A stretch of DNA of 15,787 nucleotides from Verrucomicrobiales bacterium (GTDB taxonomy: Bacteria; Verrucomicrobiota; Verrucomicrobiia; Limisphaerales; RI-55): NCBI GenBank assembly GCA_003484235.1, contig DNDP01000071.1, positions 2,945 to 18,731 of the forward strand, in the 5' to 3' direction. The position numbers were made by a program, and so were the translations under genes. A model generated the notes under the pieces. That model ran no database searches, was not told the DNA's origin, and saw only the letters and a list, made by a program, of their open reading frames with translations. Below are positions 1 through 7,508 of the stretch, one piece after another. The first letter of the stretch is position 1; each line of letters opens with the position of its first letter.

Positions 1-1460
1 GCGGGCAGGGCGCGGTTGGTCAGCGTCTCGGGCTGCTTGGTTTCGCGCTCCTTCAACGAGACGAAATACGGATCCTCCTCCAGCACCTTGTTCAGGGTGA
101 TCCACTCGCCGTTCCGGCCGACCCGCATCCGCACGGTGGACTTCTCCGAACCGTTAAAGACGTTCACGTAGACCGGGTGTTTGGGAGCGTCGGCGATGGT
201 CACCTCCTCGGGCGCGAAGATGTTCATCTGATAGTCCGCGGGCCGGCGGGCCACCTTGTAGTCGACCACCACCTGGTTGCGGTCAAAGTTCAGGAACGTG
301 TAACCGTTGGGCGCGCCGTCGCGCATCATCGTGTGCGGGATGCCGGTCTCGTCCGGTTCGCCCGACCACCAGCTTCCGCTGACGGTGACGTTGACCACGT
401 GATGATGCGGTTCGGCCCCGCGCCAGCCTTCCTTTTCACCCAGGAATTTGTGCGCGTGCCAGTGGGTGTGCCCGGAGATGGACATCGTGTAGGGCCGGTC
501 CTCGATCAGCCGGAACAGCTCCTCGCGGTCCTGGGTGTCGTAGATCGGAATGTGCATCATGAACAGGATGAGCTGCCGCCGGGAAATGTGCGGCAGGAGG
601 TTGCGCAACCATGTCAGCTGTTCCTCGCCCAGTGCACTCGTGTAGGTGCCCGTGCCTTCGGGCTTGGCCCCGCCCCACTTGATGTTGTCGAGCGCCACGA
701 AGACCACCGGCCCGTGCTCGTACGCGTAATAGTTCGGGCCGAAATGCCGGTGGAAGGTCTCGTCAGCATGGCGATCGTCCGGCACGTCGTAGTTCATGTC
801 GTGGTTGCCGATGACGTTGTACCAGGGGATGCCGATCAGCGCGATGAGGGCGTTGTTCGCCTCGAACAGGGACAGATCGTCAAACAAGATGTCGCCGAGC
901 GTCACGCCGAACTTCGCGTCCGTTCCGACCAGTTCCTCCACCACGTCGCGGGCGATGAAGTCAATCTCCCGCTGGTCGCGCGGCTGGGGGTCGCCAAAAA
1001 ACACCGCCCGGAACTCGTCCGGTTCACGCTGGCGGGTCAATGGAAAGTCGATGGACTCCGGCAGCGGCCCGGTCGGGGCGACGCCGGAGTACTTGGTCAA
1101 CGGCGAGCCGTGCGGCTTGTGGACGTAGTAGAACTGGGGCAGCCGGTGATGGTTGAGCGGCGTCATCCAGCCCTCGGGCTTGATCACGAAGAAGATCGTG
1201 TCGTCGGTGGCCGGCAGTTCCCACTCGCCCCGGCGGTTGGTTTTCACGACCTCGCGCTGGTTGGAAACGAGCACCCCGCCAATGCCGGACTCGCGCCCAT
1301 CGCGGATGCCATTCCCGTTCCGGTCATGGAAGACGGTGCCACGGGCGGTAGCGGTTGAGGGGAACTCGGTGGCACCGGAGGGATCGGCGCCGGCGAGGCA
1401 GCAGAGGATCGTCAATGCGAGAACGCGATTGCGGCGGAGGGGAGAAATTGGGTAGCCCAT
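1..1460 (-). CDS. Secreted calcineurin-like metallophosphoesterase, 3' end beyond the window
   Basis: This gene reads leftward from an ATG at 1460 with an in-frame TGA a few codons upstream, so the start is well bounded. 486 residues are visible and no stop is reached. Residues 1-30 look like a Sec signal peptide (basic start, LALTILCCLAGA core). Residues 41-66 (GTVFHDRNGNG...GIGGVLVSN) resemble the SdrD-B/carboxypeptidase-regulatory-like N-domain (MetallophosN) found before this phosphatase type. The catalytic core is complete: GDPQ at 156-159, GDILFDD at 189-195, GNHD at 218-221, MMHIP around H303 and GHTHWH at 330-335. GDPQ in place of D-x-H is usual in CPPED1-like relatives. A C-terminal domain follows from about residue 360 and is cut by the edge. 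The likely role is a periplasmic or extracellular phosphoesterase using two metal ions; the substrate is unknown. The MocR-type regulator gene lies about 100 bp upstream on the same strand. Confidence 0.9.
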   Translation of the reverse strand, partial: MGYPISPLRRNRVLALTILCCLAGADPSGATEFPSTATARGTVFHDRNGNGIRDGRESGIGGVLVSNQREVVKTNRRGEWELPATDDTIFFVIKPEGWMTPLNHHRLPQFYYVHKPHGSPLTKYSGVAPTGPLPESIDFPLTRQREPDEFRAVFFGDPQPRDQREIDFIARDVVEELVGTDAKFGVTLGDILFDDLSLFEANNALIALIGIPWYNVIGNHDMNYDVPDDRHADETFHRHFGPNYYAYEHGPVVFVALDNIKWGGAKPEGTGTYTSALGEEQLTWLRNLLPHISRRQLILFMMHIPIYDTQDREELFRLIEDRPYTMSISGHTHWHAHKFLGEKEGWRGAEPHHHVVNVTVSGSWWSGEPDETGIPHTMMRDGAPNGYTFLNFDRNQVVVDYKVARRPADYQMNIFAPEEVTIADAPKHPVYVNVFNGSEKSTVRMRVGRNGEWITLNKVLEEDPYFVSLKERETKQPETLTNRALP

Positions 1461-1490
1461 GCGAATAGGCCGAGATCATCCACAGCCAAT

Positions 1491-1507
1491 GGGATTTTTG
1501 AAGTCCC
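1491..1507. promoter_or_regulatory. Short inverted repeat upstream of the metallophosphoesterase
   Basis: The 17-nt segment GGGATTTTTGAAGTCCC pairs six of seven arm positions around a 3-nt centre. It lies in an AT-richer patch about 30 bp upstream of the phosphoesterase start and about 50 bp after the MocR-type regulator stop. It could be an operator or a weak hairpin. There is no U-run next to it that would make a convincing intrinsic terminator. Confidence 0.25.
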
Positions 1508-1559
1508 TAATATTGACGATGATCTGAGGAAGGCCATGTCCGGCCCGGGGCCCGCCTGG

Positions 1560-3023
1560 CTAACCCGCCAGTTTGCAGGCGATCGAGCCGAGGGTCGCCA
1601 GTGCGCTTTCCGTCCGCTGATTCCACAGCACTCCGCAATTGAGGCGCATGAAGTTTCGAAACCGCCGGGTCGGGGAGAAGATGGGACCGGGCGCGATGCT
1701 GATCCGATTTTCCAGCGCCAGCTCATAAACCTGCATCGAATCGACCTTTTCCGGCAGTTCCACCCAGAGCACCTGGCCGCCGCTCGGCCGGGTCACTTTG
1801 GTGCCGGACGGAAAATGGCGGCTGATGGCTTCGCTGAACAGGCGGAACTGCGTCCCGTAGAACTTGCGCAGCCTGCGGAGATGCACGTCGAACGCGTCAT
1901 TCGCCAGATACTCCGCGATGGCCATCTGGGGCAGGCTGGCGATGGCGCAGCTGGTGACAAACCGGTGATACTCGATCCGCTCCTGATACTGGCCGGCAGC
2001 CACCCAGCCGATCCGGTAGCCCGGCGCCAGGGTCTTGCTGAAGGCATTGACAAGCAGCACCTGCCCGCGCCGATCGAAGGATTTCGCCGTTCGTGGCCGC
2101 ACCGGCGCCAGCGAGAGATCGCCGGCGATGTCGTCCTCGATCAACGGGATGTTGCGCCGCGCCAGCAGTTCCACCAGGGCCTCTTTCTTGGCGTCGGGCA
2201 TGCAGCTGCCCAGCGGGTTGCTGTGGTTGAGGCAGAAGAGGCAGGCCTTGATGTCGCAGCGGTCGAGCCTTTTCTCCAGTTCGTCCAGGCATACACCGTG
2301 ACGGGGGTAGGTCGGGATCTCGCAGGTCTGCAGGCCGAGCGACTCCATGATGTGCAGAACGCCGTAGTAGGCCGGCGCCTCGATGGCAATCGTGTCGCCG
2401 GGCGAGGCGACGGCACGCAGGCACAGCTGCAGGGCCTGGGTCGCGCCGTTGGTGATGACGATCTCGTCGGGCGAAAGCGAACAGCCGGCGTGGAGCGCGC
2501 GGCGGGCGATTTGACGGCGGAGCAGGCCGTTGCCCGCCGATGTGTCGCAGCTGTTTCCCTGCTCGGGATTGCGGCGCGCCATGCGCGCCATGGCCCGGTG
2601 CAGCTGCTCATTCGGAAACAGCTCCGGCGCGGGCAGGGCCGTTCCGAAGTTGACCAGCCGCGAATCGCATCCGCTGCGGACCACCTCCAGCACCAGCTGC
2701 CCGACATCCACCGTGCTCGACTGCGGGCGCGGCCTGACCATTTCCGGCTCCGGCAGGGCGACTACGCTGCGCCGGCGGACGTAGTAGCCCGACTGCGGAC
2801 GCGCCTCGATCAACCCCTCGTTCTCCAGCATCCGGTAAGCCTGCGTGACCGTGGCAATGCTCACCTCCTGCTGCCGGCTCAGCTGGCGCACGGAAGGGAT
2901 CCGCTCGCCGGGCGAGAGCGTGCCGTGCGCGATCAGCGAACCGATGTTCCGCGCCACCTGGCGGTAGAGATTCTCCGGGTGATCATGTTTCACCCGGTCG
3001 GGCGAAGGGGCGGTGGTCTGCAT
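1560..3023 (-). CDS. MocR/PdxR-type transcriptional regulator (GntR winged helix + aminotransferase-fold domain)
   Basis: A cytoplasmic regulator of 487 residues, a normal length for MocR proteins. Residues 18-83 form a GntR winged helix-turn-helix (LYRQVARNIGSL, IPSVRQLSR, ATVTQAYRMLENEGLI, QSGYYVR). Residues from about 105 to the end form a fold-type I aminotransferase domain, with NGATQAL (192-198), SNPLG for the NPxG loop (268-272), FSKTLAPGYRIG holding the PLP lysine K330, and MRLN near the C-terminus. At the D-x-x-Y site that normally contacts PLP the sequence is DDIA (297-300), so the tyrosine is an alanine. Members normally bind PLP and regulate vitamin B6, GABA, taurine or similar amine metabolism; the ligand here cannot be told. 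The ATG at 3023 is chosen over an in-frame TTG at 3092 because GntR homology begins only after it and the extra residues look non-coding. The divergent small gene at 3173 is a possible target. Confidence 0.93.
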   Translation of the reverse strand: MQTTAPSPDRVKHDHPENLYRQVARNIGSLIAHGTLSPGERIPSVRQLSRQQEVSIATVTQAYRMLENEGLIEARPQSGYYVRRRSVVALPEPEMVRPRPQSSTVDVGQLVLEVVRSGCDSRLVNFGTALPAPELFPNEQLHRAMARMARRNPEQGNSCDTSAGNGLLRRQIARRALHAGCSLSPDEIVITNGATQALQLCLRAVASPGDTIAIEAPAYYGVLHIMESLGLQTCEIPTYPRHGVCLDELEKRLDRCDIKACLFCLNHSNPLGSCMPDAKKEALVELLARRNIPLIEDDIAGDLSLAPVRPRTAKSFDRRGQVLLVNAFSKTLAPGYRIGWVAAGQYQERIEYHRFVTSCAIASLPQMAIAEYLANDAFDVHLRRLRKFYGTQFRLFSEAISRHFPSGTKVTRPSGGQVLWVELPEKVDSMQVYELALENRISIAPGPIFSPTRRFRNFMRLNCGVLWNQRTESALATLGSIACKLAG

Positions 3024-3048
3024 TGAAAGCGACGCTAGCAGTCGCCGG

Positions 3049-3065
3049 GTGACCGTAACAGTCAC
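3049..3065. promoter_or_regulatory. Candidate operator: 17-bp inverted repeat before the MocR-type regulator
   Basis: GTGACCGTAACAGTCAC is a near-perfect palindrome, with seven of eight arm pairs matching about a central A. It sits 26 bp upstream of the regulator ATG, in the 149-bp gap between this gene and the divergent gene starting at 3173. GntR-family dimers typically bind such symmetric sites, and MocR genes often sit beside their own operators. Its use by this regulator is inferred. Confidence 0.5.
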
Positions 3066-3123
3066 AATTCCACACAAAGTTGACCGGTACAATTCCGGAA
3101 AACCGGCTGTACGGTCGGATTGT
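3064..3123. promoter_or_regulatory. Repeat cluster in the divergent intergenic region (ACAATTCC direct repeats plus inverted copy)
   Basis: ACAATTCC occurs at 3064-3071 and again at 3089-3096, a 25-bp spacing. Both copies are preceded by TGACCG within 15 bp. An inverted, slightly diverged copy (CGGATTGT) lies at 3116-3123, facing ACAATTCCG at 3089-3097. A CCGG-AAAA-CCGG element lies between them. MocR regulators such as PdxR and GabR are known to use mixtures of direct and inverted repeats, so this array fits a regulator-binding region. TTGACC at 3080-3085 could also serve as a -35 element for the rightward gene, but no good -10 follows at the usual distance. Confidence 0.4.
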
Positions 3124-3172
3124 TGGCTGACTGCTCCTGTTCACCGCCGGACCGCCGGGGAACACTGGCAGC

Positions 3173-3415
3173 ATGAAAACGCTCACGTTCAACGGTGACC
3201 AGGCAGCCGGTTTCGCGGGCACGGTCTCCACGGAGCCGGCCAAGGCGAGTGGCCGGGCGAAGGCGGATCCGCGGCGGACCGGACACGACGGCGGGCAGGC
3301 GGGTTCGTCCGGCTCTGGACGGATCGAGTCAGTCCTGCTCGGGCTTTTTGCCGTGGGGCTTGTCGCTGTCGTGATCTGGTGTGCCCGGGCCGGACTGGAT
3401 GCCGCTACCTGGTAG
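3173..3415 (+). CDS. Small single-TM hypothetical protein (80 aa), divergent from the MocR-type gene
   Basis: This gene is not recognised as a named family. The 80-residue product has a polar, Gly/Ala/Arg-rich N-terminal half (about residues 1-50, probably disordered) and one strongly hydrophobic segment at about residues 53-72 (VLLGLFAVGLVAVVIWCA), so it is probably a small membrane protein with a short tail ending DAATW. The ATG at 3173 follows a purine-rich GGGGAA about 10 nt upstream, which could act as a weak ribosome-binding site. The upstream gap holds the MocR operator-like repeats, so control by the divergent regulator is plausible. It ends 78 bp before the convergent end of the DUF1552 gene. 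Its reality rests on the TM pattern and position only; a chance ORF in GC-rich DNA is the alternative. Confidence 0.5.
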   Translation: MKTLTFNGDQAAGFAGTVSTEPAKASGRAKADPRRTGHDGGQAGSSGSGRIESVLLGLFAVGLVAVVIWCARAGLDAATW

Positions 3416-3493
3416 CCGGAGAAGCCCGGCCCTTGACGCGGCCCGGACGGTCAGGCACCGGCCATGCCCTGCTTCCGCGGCGCGCCGCCAAGC

Positions 3494-4864
3494 CTATAGG
3501 CTGCCGATCCGGCCGGTGGAATCGCCGAACCGTTCCAGGCCATCCACGCCCATGCGGTCGGCCAGGCTGAGGAAGAGGTTGCTCATCGGCTGGGAGGGAA
3601 ACTTGACGAACCGTCCCGCCGTCAGCGTGCCGCCGCCGCCGCCGGCCAGGACCACCGGCAGATTCTCGTGGTTGTGCCGGTTGCCGTCGGCGATTGCCCC
3701 GCCGTAGAAGATCATCGAGTTGTCGAGCACCGACGAGCCGTCCACGTCCTTCATTGCCTTCAGCTTGCCGAGGAACCGGGCGAAATGTTCGGCGTAATAC
3801 TGGTCGATCCGGGCCACCTTCTCCCACTGGTGCGGGTGGCTGCCGGCATCGTGCGTCAGCCAGTGGTGGCCTTCGGGAATGCCGATCTGCGGGAAGGCGT
3901 AGTTGGTGCCGTCTCCGGCCAGCAGCAGCGTGCCCACGCGGGTCGAGTCGGTCTGAAACGCCAGCGCCAGGATTTCAAACATCAGGTCCATGTGCTCGCC
4001 GAAGTTGGGCGGCGTGCCCGGGGGCATCGCCATCTGCACTTCCGGGAGGTCGCCGAACTTCTCCGCGCGGTCGATGCGCTGCTCGAGTTCGCGGACACCG
4101 GTCAGGTATTCTTCCAGCTTCTGCTGGTCCGGGTGGGCGAGTTCGCGCCGCAGCGCGCGCGCGTCGTTCAGGATGAAGTCCAGAATCGATTTTTGTTCCT
4201 GCTGCCGCTGCTGCTGGACGGAGGCGCCTTCGCCCGTGCCGAAGAGCCGTTCAAACAGCAGCCGCGGATTCGATTCGGGCGTCATGGGCGTCGTCGCCGA
4301 GCGCCAGGAGATGTTGTAGAGGTAGGCGCAGGAATAACCCGAGTCGCACTGGCCGGCCTTGCGGACCTTGTCGCAGGTCAGCTCCAGCGAGGCGAAGCGG
4401 GTCTGGTCGCCAATCCGGTTGGCGATGATCTGGTCGATCGACACGCCGAGCTGGATGTCCGCGCCGGCCGTCTTGCGCGCCCGCACGCCGGTCAGCAGCG
4501 TGGCGTTCGCACGGGCGTGATCGCCGCCGCCGTCCGGACCGGGCGTCGCATTTTCGTGATCGAGCCCGCCGATGACCTGGATGGCGTCCTTGAACGGCTC
4601 GAGCGGCTTCATCGTTTGGTTCAGCACGAAGTCGCGCCCCTCGCCGGCCGGCCACCAGTTGTCCTGCTGCACGCCGTTGGGAATCGAGCAGAAGGCGACG
4701 CGCCGGGGCGGCCGGACCTGGCTGGAACCCCGCGTGGCCGCCGCCGGCAACATGGATTCAAAGGCGGGCACGGCCAGAGCCACGCCAAGGCCGCGCAGGA
4801 AGCGGCGGCGGTTGGTGGCGAGCGATTGAAGGGAGGAAAGGCGGTGCGAGGGCTTTGTTTTCAT
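3494..4864 (-). CDS. DUF1552 family Tat-exported protein
   Basis: A 456-residue protein of the DUF1552 family, found mostly in Planctomycetota and Verrucomicrobiota, whose biochemical role is not established. The N-terminus carries a twin-arginine signal (NRRRFLRGLGVALAVPAF at about residues 18-35), which predicts folded export, often with cofactor or metal. Family-like stretches follow: VAFCSIPNGVQQDNWWP (57-72), the conserved GGLDHENATPGPDGGGDHAR region at 99-118, the Cys-containing TCDKVRKAGQCDSGYSCAYLYNISW segment and the later IPEGHHWLTHDAG and SMIFYGGAIADGNRHNHENLPVVLAGG segments. It starts 7 nt after the stop of the DUF1592-type gene, so the two are almost certainly co-transcribed, the usual arrangement for this pair. 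No strong Shine-Dalgarno precedes the ATG, so translational coupling is likely. Confidence 0.95.
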   Translation of the reverse strand: MKTKPSHRLSSLQSLATNRRRFLRGLGVALAVPAFESMLPAAATRGSSQVRPPRRVAFCSIPNGVQQDNWWPAGEGRDFVLNQTMKPLEPFKDAIQVIGGLDHENATPGPDGGGDHARANATLLTGVRARKTAGADIQLGVSIDQIIANRIGDQTRFASLELTCDKVRKAGQCDSGYSCAYLYNISWRSATTPMTPESNPRLLFERLFGTGEGASVQQQRQQEQKSILDFILNDARALRRELAHPDQQKLEEYLTGVRELEQRIDRAEKFGDLPEVQMAMPPGTPPNFGEHMDLMFEILALAFQTDSTRVGTLLLAGDGTNYAFPQIGIPEGHHWLTHDAGSHPHQWEKVARIDQYYAEHFARFLGKLKAMKDVDGSSVLDNSMIFYGGAIADGNRHNHENLPVVLAGGGGGTLTAGRFVKFPSQPMSNLFLSLADRMGVDGLERFGDSTGRIGSL

Positions 4865-4871
4865 GGGCTTG

Positions 4872-7421
4872 CTAGTCGTTGGTTTGCGTCAGGCGTGAAT
4901 CTTCCGGTCCGGCCGGCCGGATGCCGGCGGCAAGCGAATCGATTCTCCGGCGTTTCTGAAAGGGTGCGGATTCGACGATGCCCTCGATCAAAGTGAGCAT
5001 CCGGCCGTCGTCCTGTTCTAGCCGCTCCACGATCCGGTCGAGGGTGTATTCGTCGTAATACTCGAGGCCCCGGCCGAGCGCGTAGGTCAGCAGCTTCTCC
5101 GTGAGGCAGCGGTAGAAGTCGGCCCGGTGCCGGTCCCCAAGGATCCGTTTCAATTCCTGGACGCCCTGGAAGGATTCGCCCGTGATCAGGTCGCCGGATG
5201 GATCGATCGGCTGGCCGGCCTCCTTGTCCCGCCACGTGCCGATCGCGGTGAAGTTCTCGAACGCCAGGCCAAGCGGGTCGATCCGGTTGTGGCAGGAGCT
5301 GCACAGCGCGTCTTCGCGATGACGCGCCAAAAGCTCGCGCAGGGTGGGCTCGTGGTCGGAGGCCTCCTTTGCCGCCTCCTCCAGTTCGGGAACGTTGGGT
5401 GGGGCGGGCGGCGTGGGCGTGCCCAGGATGTTTTCGAGGATGAACAGGCCGCGCTTGACGGGCGACGTGCGGGTCGGATTCGACGTGACGAGCAGCATGT
5501 TGCCCTGCGTCAGGATGCCGCCGCGCGGGCTGCCGGGCGGCAGGTTGACCAGCCGCAGCTCGTCGCCTTCGACTCCTTCGATTCCGTAGTGCGCGGCGAG
5601 CTGCTCGTTGAGGAAGGTGTAATCGCTGTCCAGAAACTCCCGCACGCTCCGGTTGCCCCGCAGCACGTGCTCGAACACCAGCTCGGTCTCCCGGAGCATG
5701 GCTTCGCGCAGTTTCGGATTGAACCGGTTGGAGAGCTGGAACAGCTCGCGGGAACGCGCCCGCGCGGCCTTGAGCTCCTCTGATTCATCGTCGCCCCCGC
5801 GCCGGAACAGCTGCCGGCCATGCTTCTCGCGAAGCGCCTCCAACTCGCCCTGAAACCCCAGCGCTGCCAATGGGTCTATCGGAACATGGCTCAGGTTTCG
5901 GGACTGCAGCCACTGGCCGGTGAAGTGTTCCACCAGCGCGGCCGACCGCGGATGGTTGAGCAGGCGCCGGATCTGTTGCGGCAGCTCTTCCCGCAGCCGG
6001 CCGGCGGCCGCCAGCCTGAACAGCTCCTCGTCCGGCATGCTGGACCAGAAAAAATAGGAGAGCCGCGAGGCCAGCGACCATTCGTCGACCCGCGGATACC
6101 GCTCCGCCGCCGAAGCCGGGTCATCCGCCTCGATGCGGAACAGGAACCGCGGCGATGCCAGCACCGCAGTCATGGCCCGGCTCACGCCCGCCTCGAATGA
6201 TCTGCCCGGTTCCCGGTAGGTCGCCTCCGCCAGGCCCACCAGGCCGTCGAGCACCCGTTCGTCCACGGGCCGGCGATAGGCGCGGGTGGCAAAATCCTGC
6301 AGGAGCAGCCGCGCGTGGATGCGCCGATCAGCGGGCTCGTCGGTTGCCGGACCCTCCCCGAAGAACTTCGCGTAGTTGGCCGGTCTTACCCAGTGCCGGT
6401 CATCGGCCGGGCCGCGGACCGTTGCCGCCTTGACCCGGAAGTCGAGCCGGTTGAGGCGCTTCTCCTTTTCGACCAGCGGCTGGAGCTCGATGGTCAGGAG
6501 ATGCTCACCGGCGGATAGCGTTCGCGCGACCGGATAACGGAATGTCGCACCCCGGTCGGGATCGTCCGAAAACGCGTAGACAAACTCGTCCTGGGCGCAG
6601 GCCTCGCCGTCGATCGAGAAGATCGCGCGGCAGCGGCCGGGATCGAAGGCAAACTCGCCGTCCACATGGACCTCGAAGACCACGGTGTATTCACCCGGAT
6701 GGGTGATCTGTACGGTGTTCGTCAGGGTCGCGGCGTCGTAGAACGATAGCCGGTCGCCGGTCTGGCTGCCGTCGGGCGAGCAGAAGCTTTTCCCGGACAC
6801 GATGTGTTCCGGCATCACCTTCGGGGCCGTCGGCACTGCCTGCCCGACGATCGTCTCGGCCGCCCGGACATATTTCTCCAGCAGCAACGGCGACATGCTC
6901 AGGACGTCGCCGATGTTGTCGAAACCGTAGCCTGTGTCGTCGGGCGGAAACTCCAGCTCGGTGTCAAAGTCGACCCCCATCAGATCGCGGATGGTGTTGC
7001 GGTACTCGACGCGGTTCAGCCGGCGGACGGTGATCCGGCCCGGATCCGGGTTGGCGGGATCGATCCGGAAGACGTCCTGCTGGATCCAGGCGTGGAGCTT
7101 CTCCTTTTCCTCGGGCGTCAGCTGCGGCTTGCGCTCCGGCGGCATGATCCGCGCCCGCACGTTCTTGGCCACGCTCAACCACAGGTCGCGGCGTCCCAGC
7201 AGGTCCTGGTCGTCCTTGAACTGGTCCAGCGTCATCGAGCCCTTGTTCTCACCGTCACCGTGGCAGTCGAAGCAGCGGTCCTGAAGGATGGGGAGAATCT
7301 CCTGGCGGAAACGCTCGGCCCCGGGAGGGGGCGCGGCCGGCAATTGGCCGGCGCCAACGCCCAGTCCCGCGAAGAACAGGGCGCCGACGGCGGCCGGGTG
7401 AAGCTTCATTCGTACTCTCAT
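4872..7421 (-). CDS. DUF1587/DUF1595/DUF1592/DUF1588/DUF1585 secreted protein with two CxxCH haem motifs
   Basis: An 849-residue exported protein of the planctomycete-type cytochrome family. A Sec signal covers about residues 1-30. A haem-binding CFDCH lies at 50-54 within a PSCyt1-like module that includes MPP at 93-95. DUF1587 follows at about 129-192 (RLNRVEYRNTIRDLMGVD), then a beta-rich segment at about 220-340 that may be a carbohydrate-binding-like insert. DUF1595 lies at about 370-432 (AYRRPVDERVLDGL), DUF1592 at about 446-510 (ASRLSYFFWSSMPDEEL), DUF1588 at about 610-680 (GGILTQGNMLLVTSNPTRTSPVKRG) with a second motif CSSCH at 707-711, and DUF1585 at about 745-822. Two covalent c-type haems are predicted; the electron partner and substrate are unknown. 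An in-frame ATG four codons in (7409) is an alternative start. The partner DUF1552 gene follows at once. Confidence 0.95.
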   Translation of the reverse strand: MRVRMKLHPAAVGALFFAGLGVGAGQLPAAPPPGAERFRQEILPILQDRCFDCHGDGENKGSMTLDQFKDDQDLLGRRDLWLSVAKNVRARIMPPERKPQLTPEEKEKLHAWIQQDVFRIDPANPDPGRITVRRLNRVEYRNTIRDLMGVDFDTELEFPPDDTGYGFDNIGDVLSMSPLLLEKYVRAAETIVGQAVPTAPKVMPEHIVSGKSFCSPDGSQTGDRLSFYDAATLTNTVQITHPGEYTVVFEVHVDGEFAFDPGRCRAIFSIDGEACAQDEFVYAFSDDPDRGATFRYPVARTLSAGEHLLTIELQPLVEKEKRLNRLDFRVKAATVRGPADDRHWVRPANYAKFFGEGPATDEPADRRIHARLLLQDFATRAYRRPVDERVLDGLVGLAEATYREPGRSFEAGVSRAMTAVLASPRFLFRIEADDPASAAERYPRVDEWSLASRLSYFFWSSMPDEELFRLAAAGRLREELPQQIRRLLNHPRSAALVEHFTGQWLQSRNLSHVPIDPLAALGFQGELEALREKHGRQLFRRGGDDESEELKAARARSRELFQLSNRFNPKLREAMLRETELVFEHVLRGNRSVREFLDSDYTFLNEQLAAHYGIEGVEGDELRLVNLPPGSPRGGILTQGNMLLVTSNPTRTSPVKRGLFILENILGTPTPPAPPNVPELEEAAKEASDHEPTLRELLARHREDALCSSCHNRIDPLGLAFENFTAIGTWRDKEAGQPIDPSGDLITGESFQGVQELKRILGDRHRADFYRCLTEKLLTYALGRGLEYYDEYTLDRIVERLEQDDGRMLTLIEGIVESAPFQKRRRIDSLAAGIRPAGPEDSRLTQTND

Positions 7422-7480
7422 GCGATTCCAGATCCCTGCCCGCAGCGCGTGACGGCGGCACCGGCGGGTGGAGCGGCAGA

Positions 7481-7508
7481 AGTATAGGTCAATCTACGCT
7501 GGTGGGAA
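7481..7508 (-). promoter_or_regulatory. Possible promoter for the DUF1592-DUF1552 pair inside the ligase 3' end
   Basis: On the minus strand TTCCCA (7503-7508) is followed after 16 nt by TATACT (7481-7486), a reasonable sigma-70-like pair. It overlaps the last codons of the ligase gene and lies about 60 nt upstream of the DUF1592-type ATG. It could let the haem-protein pair be expressed apart from the repair genes. The evidence is motif matching only. Confidence 0.3.

Noticed and set aside
3440..3488. Stem-loops between the 80-aa gene and the DUF1552 gene as a bidirectional terminator
   Set aside because: There is a bulged 6-bp stem at 3440-3463 and a 12-bp perfect palindrome (GCGGCGCGCCGC) at 3477-3488, but no T-run on either side and the palindrome has no loop. 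GC-rich DNA gives such repeats easily.
3668..4996. Plus-strand open frame of 442 codons antisense to the DUF1552 gene
   Set aside because: Composition is typical of antisense GC-rich frames, and the minus strand carries a clear DUF1552 protein with a Tat signal.
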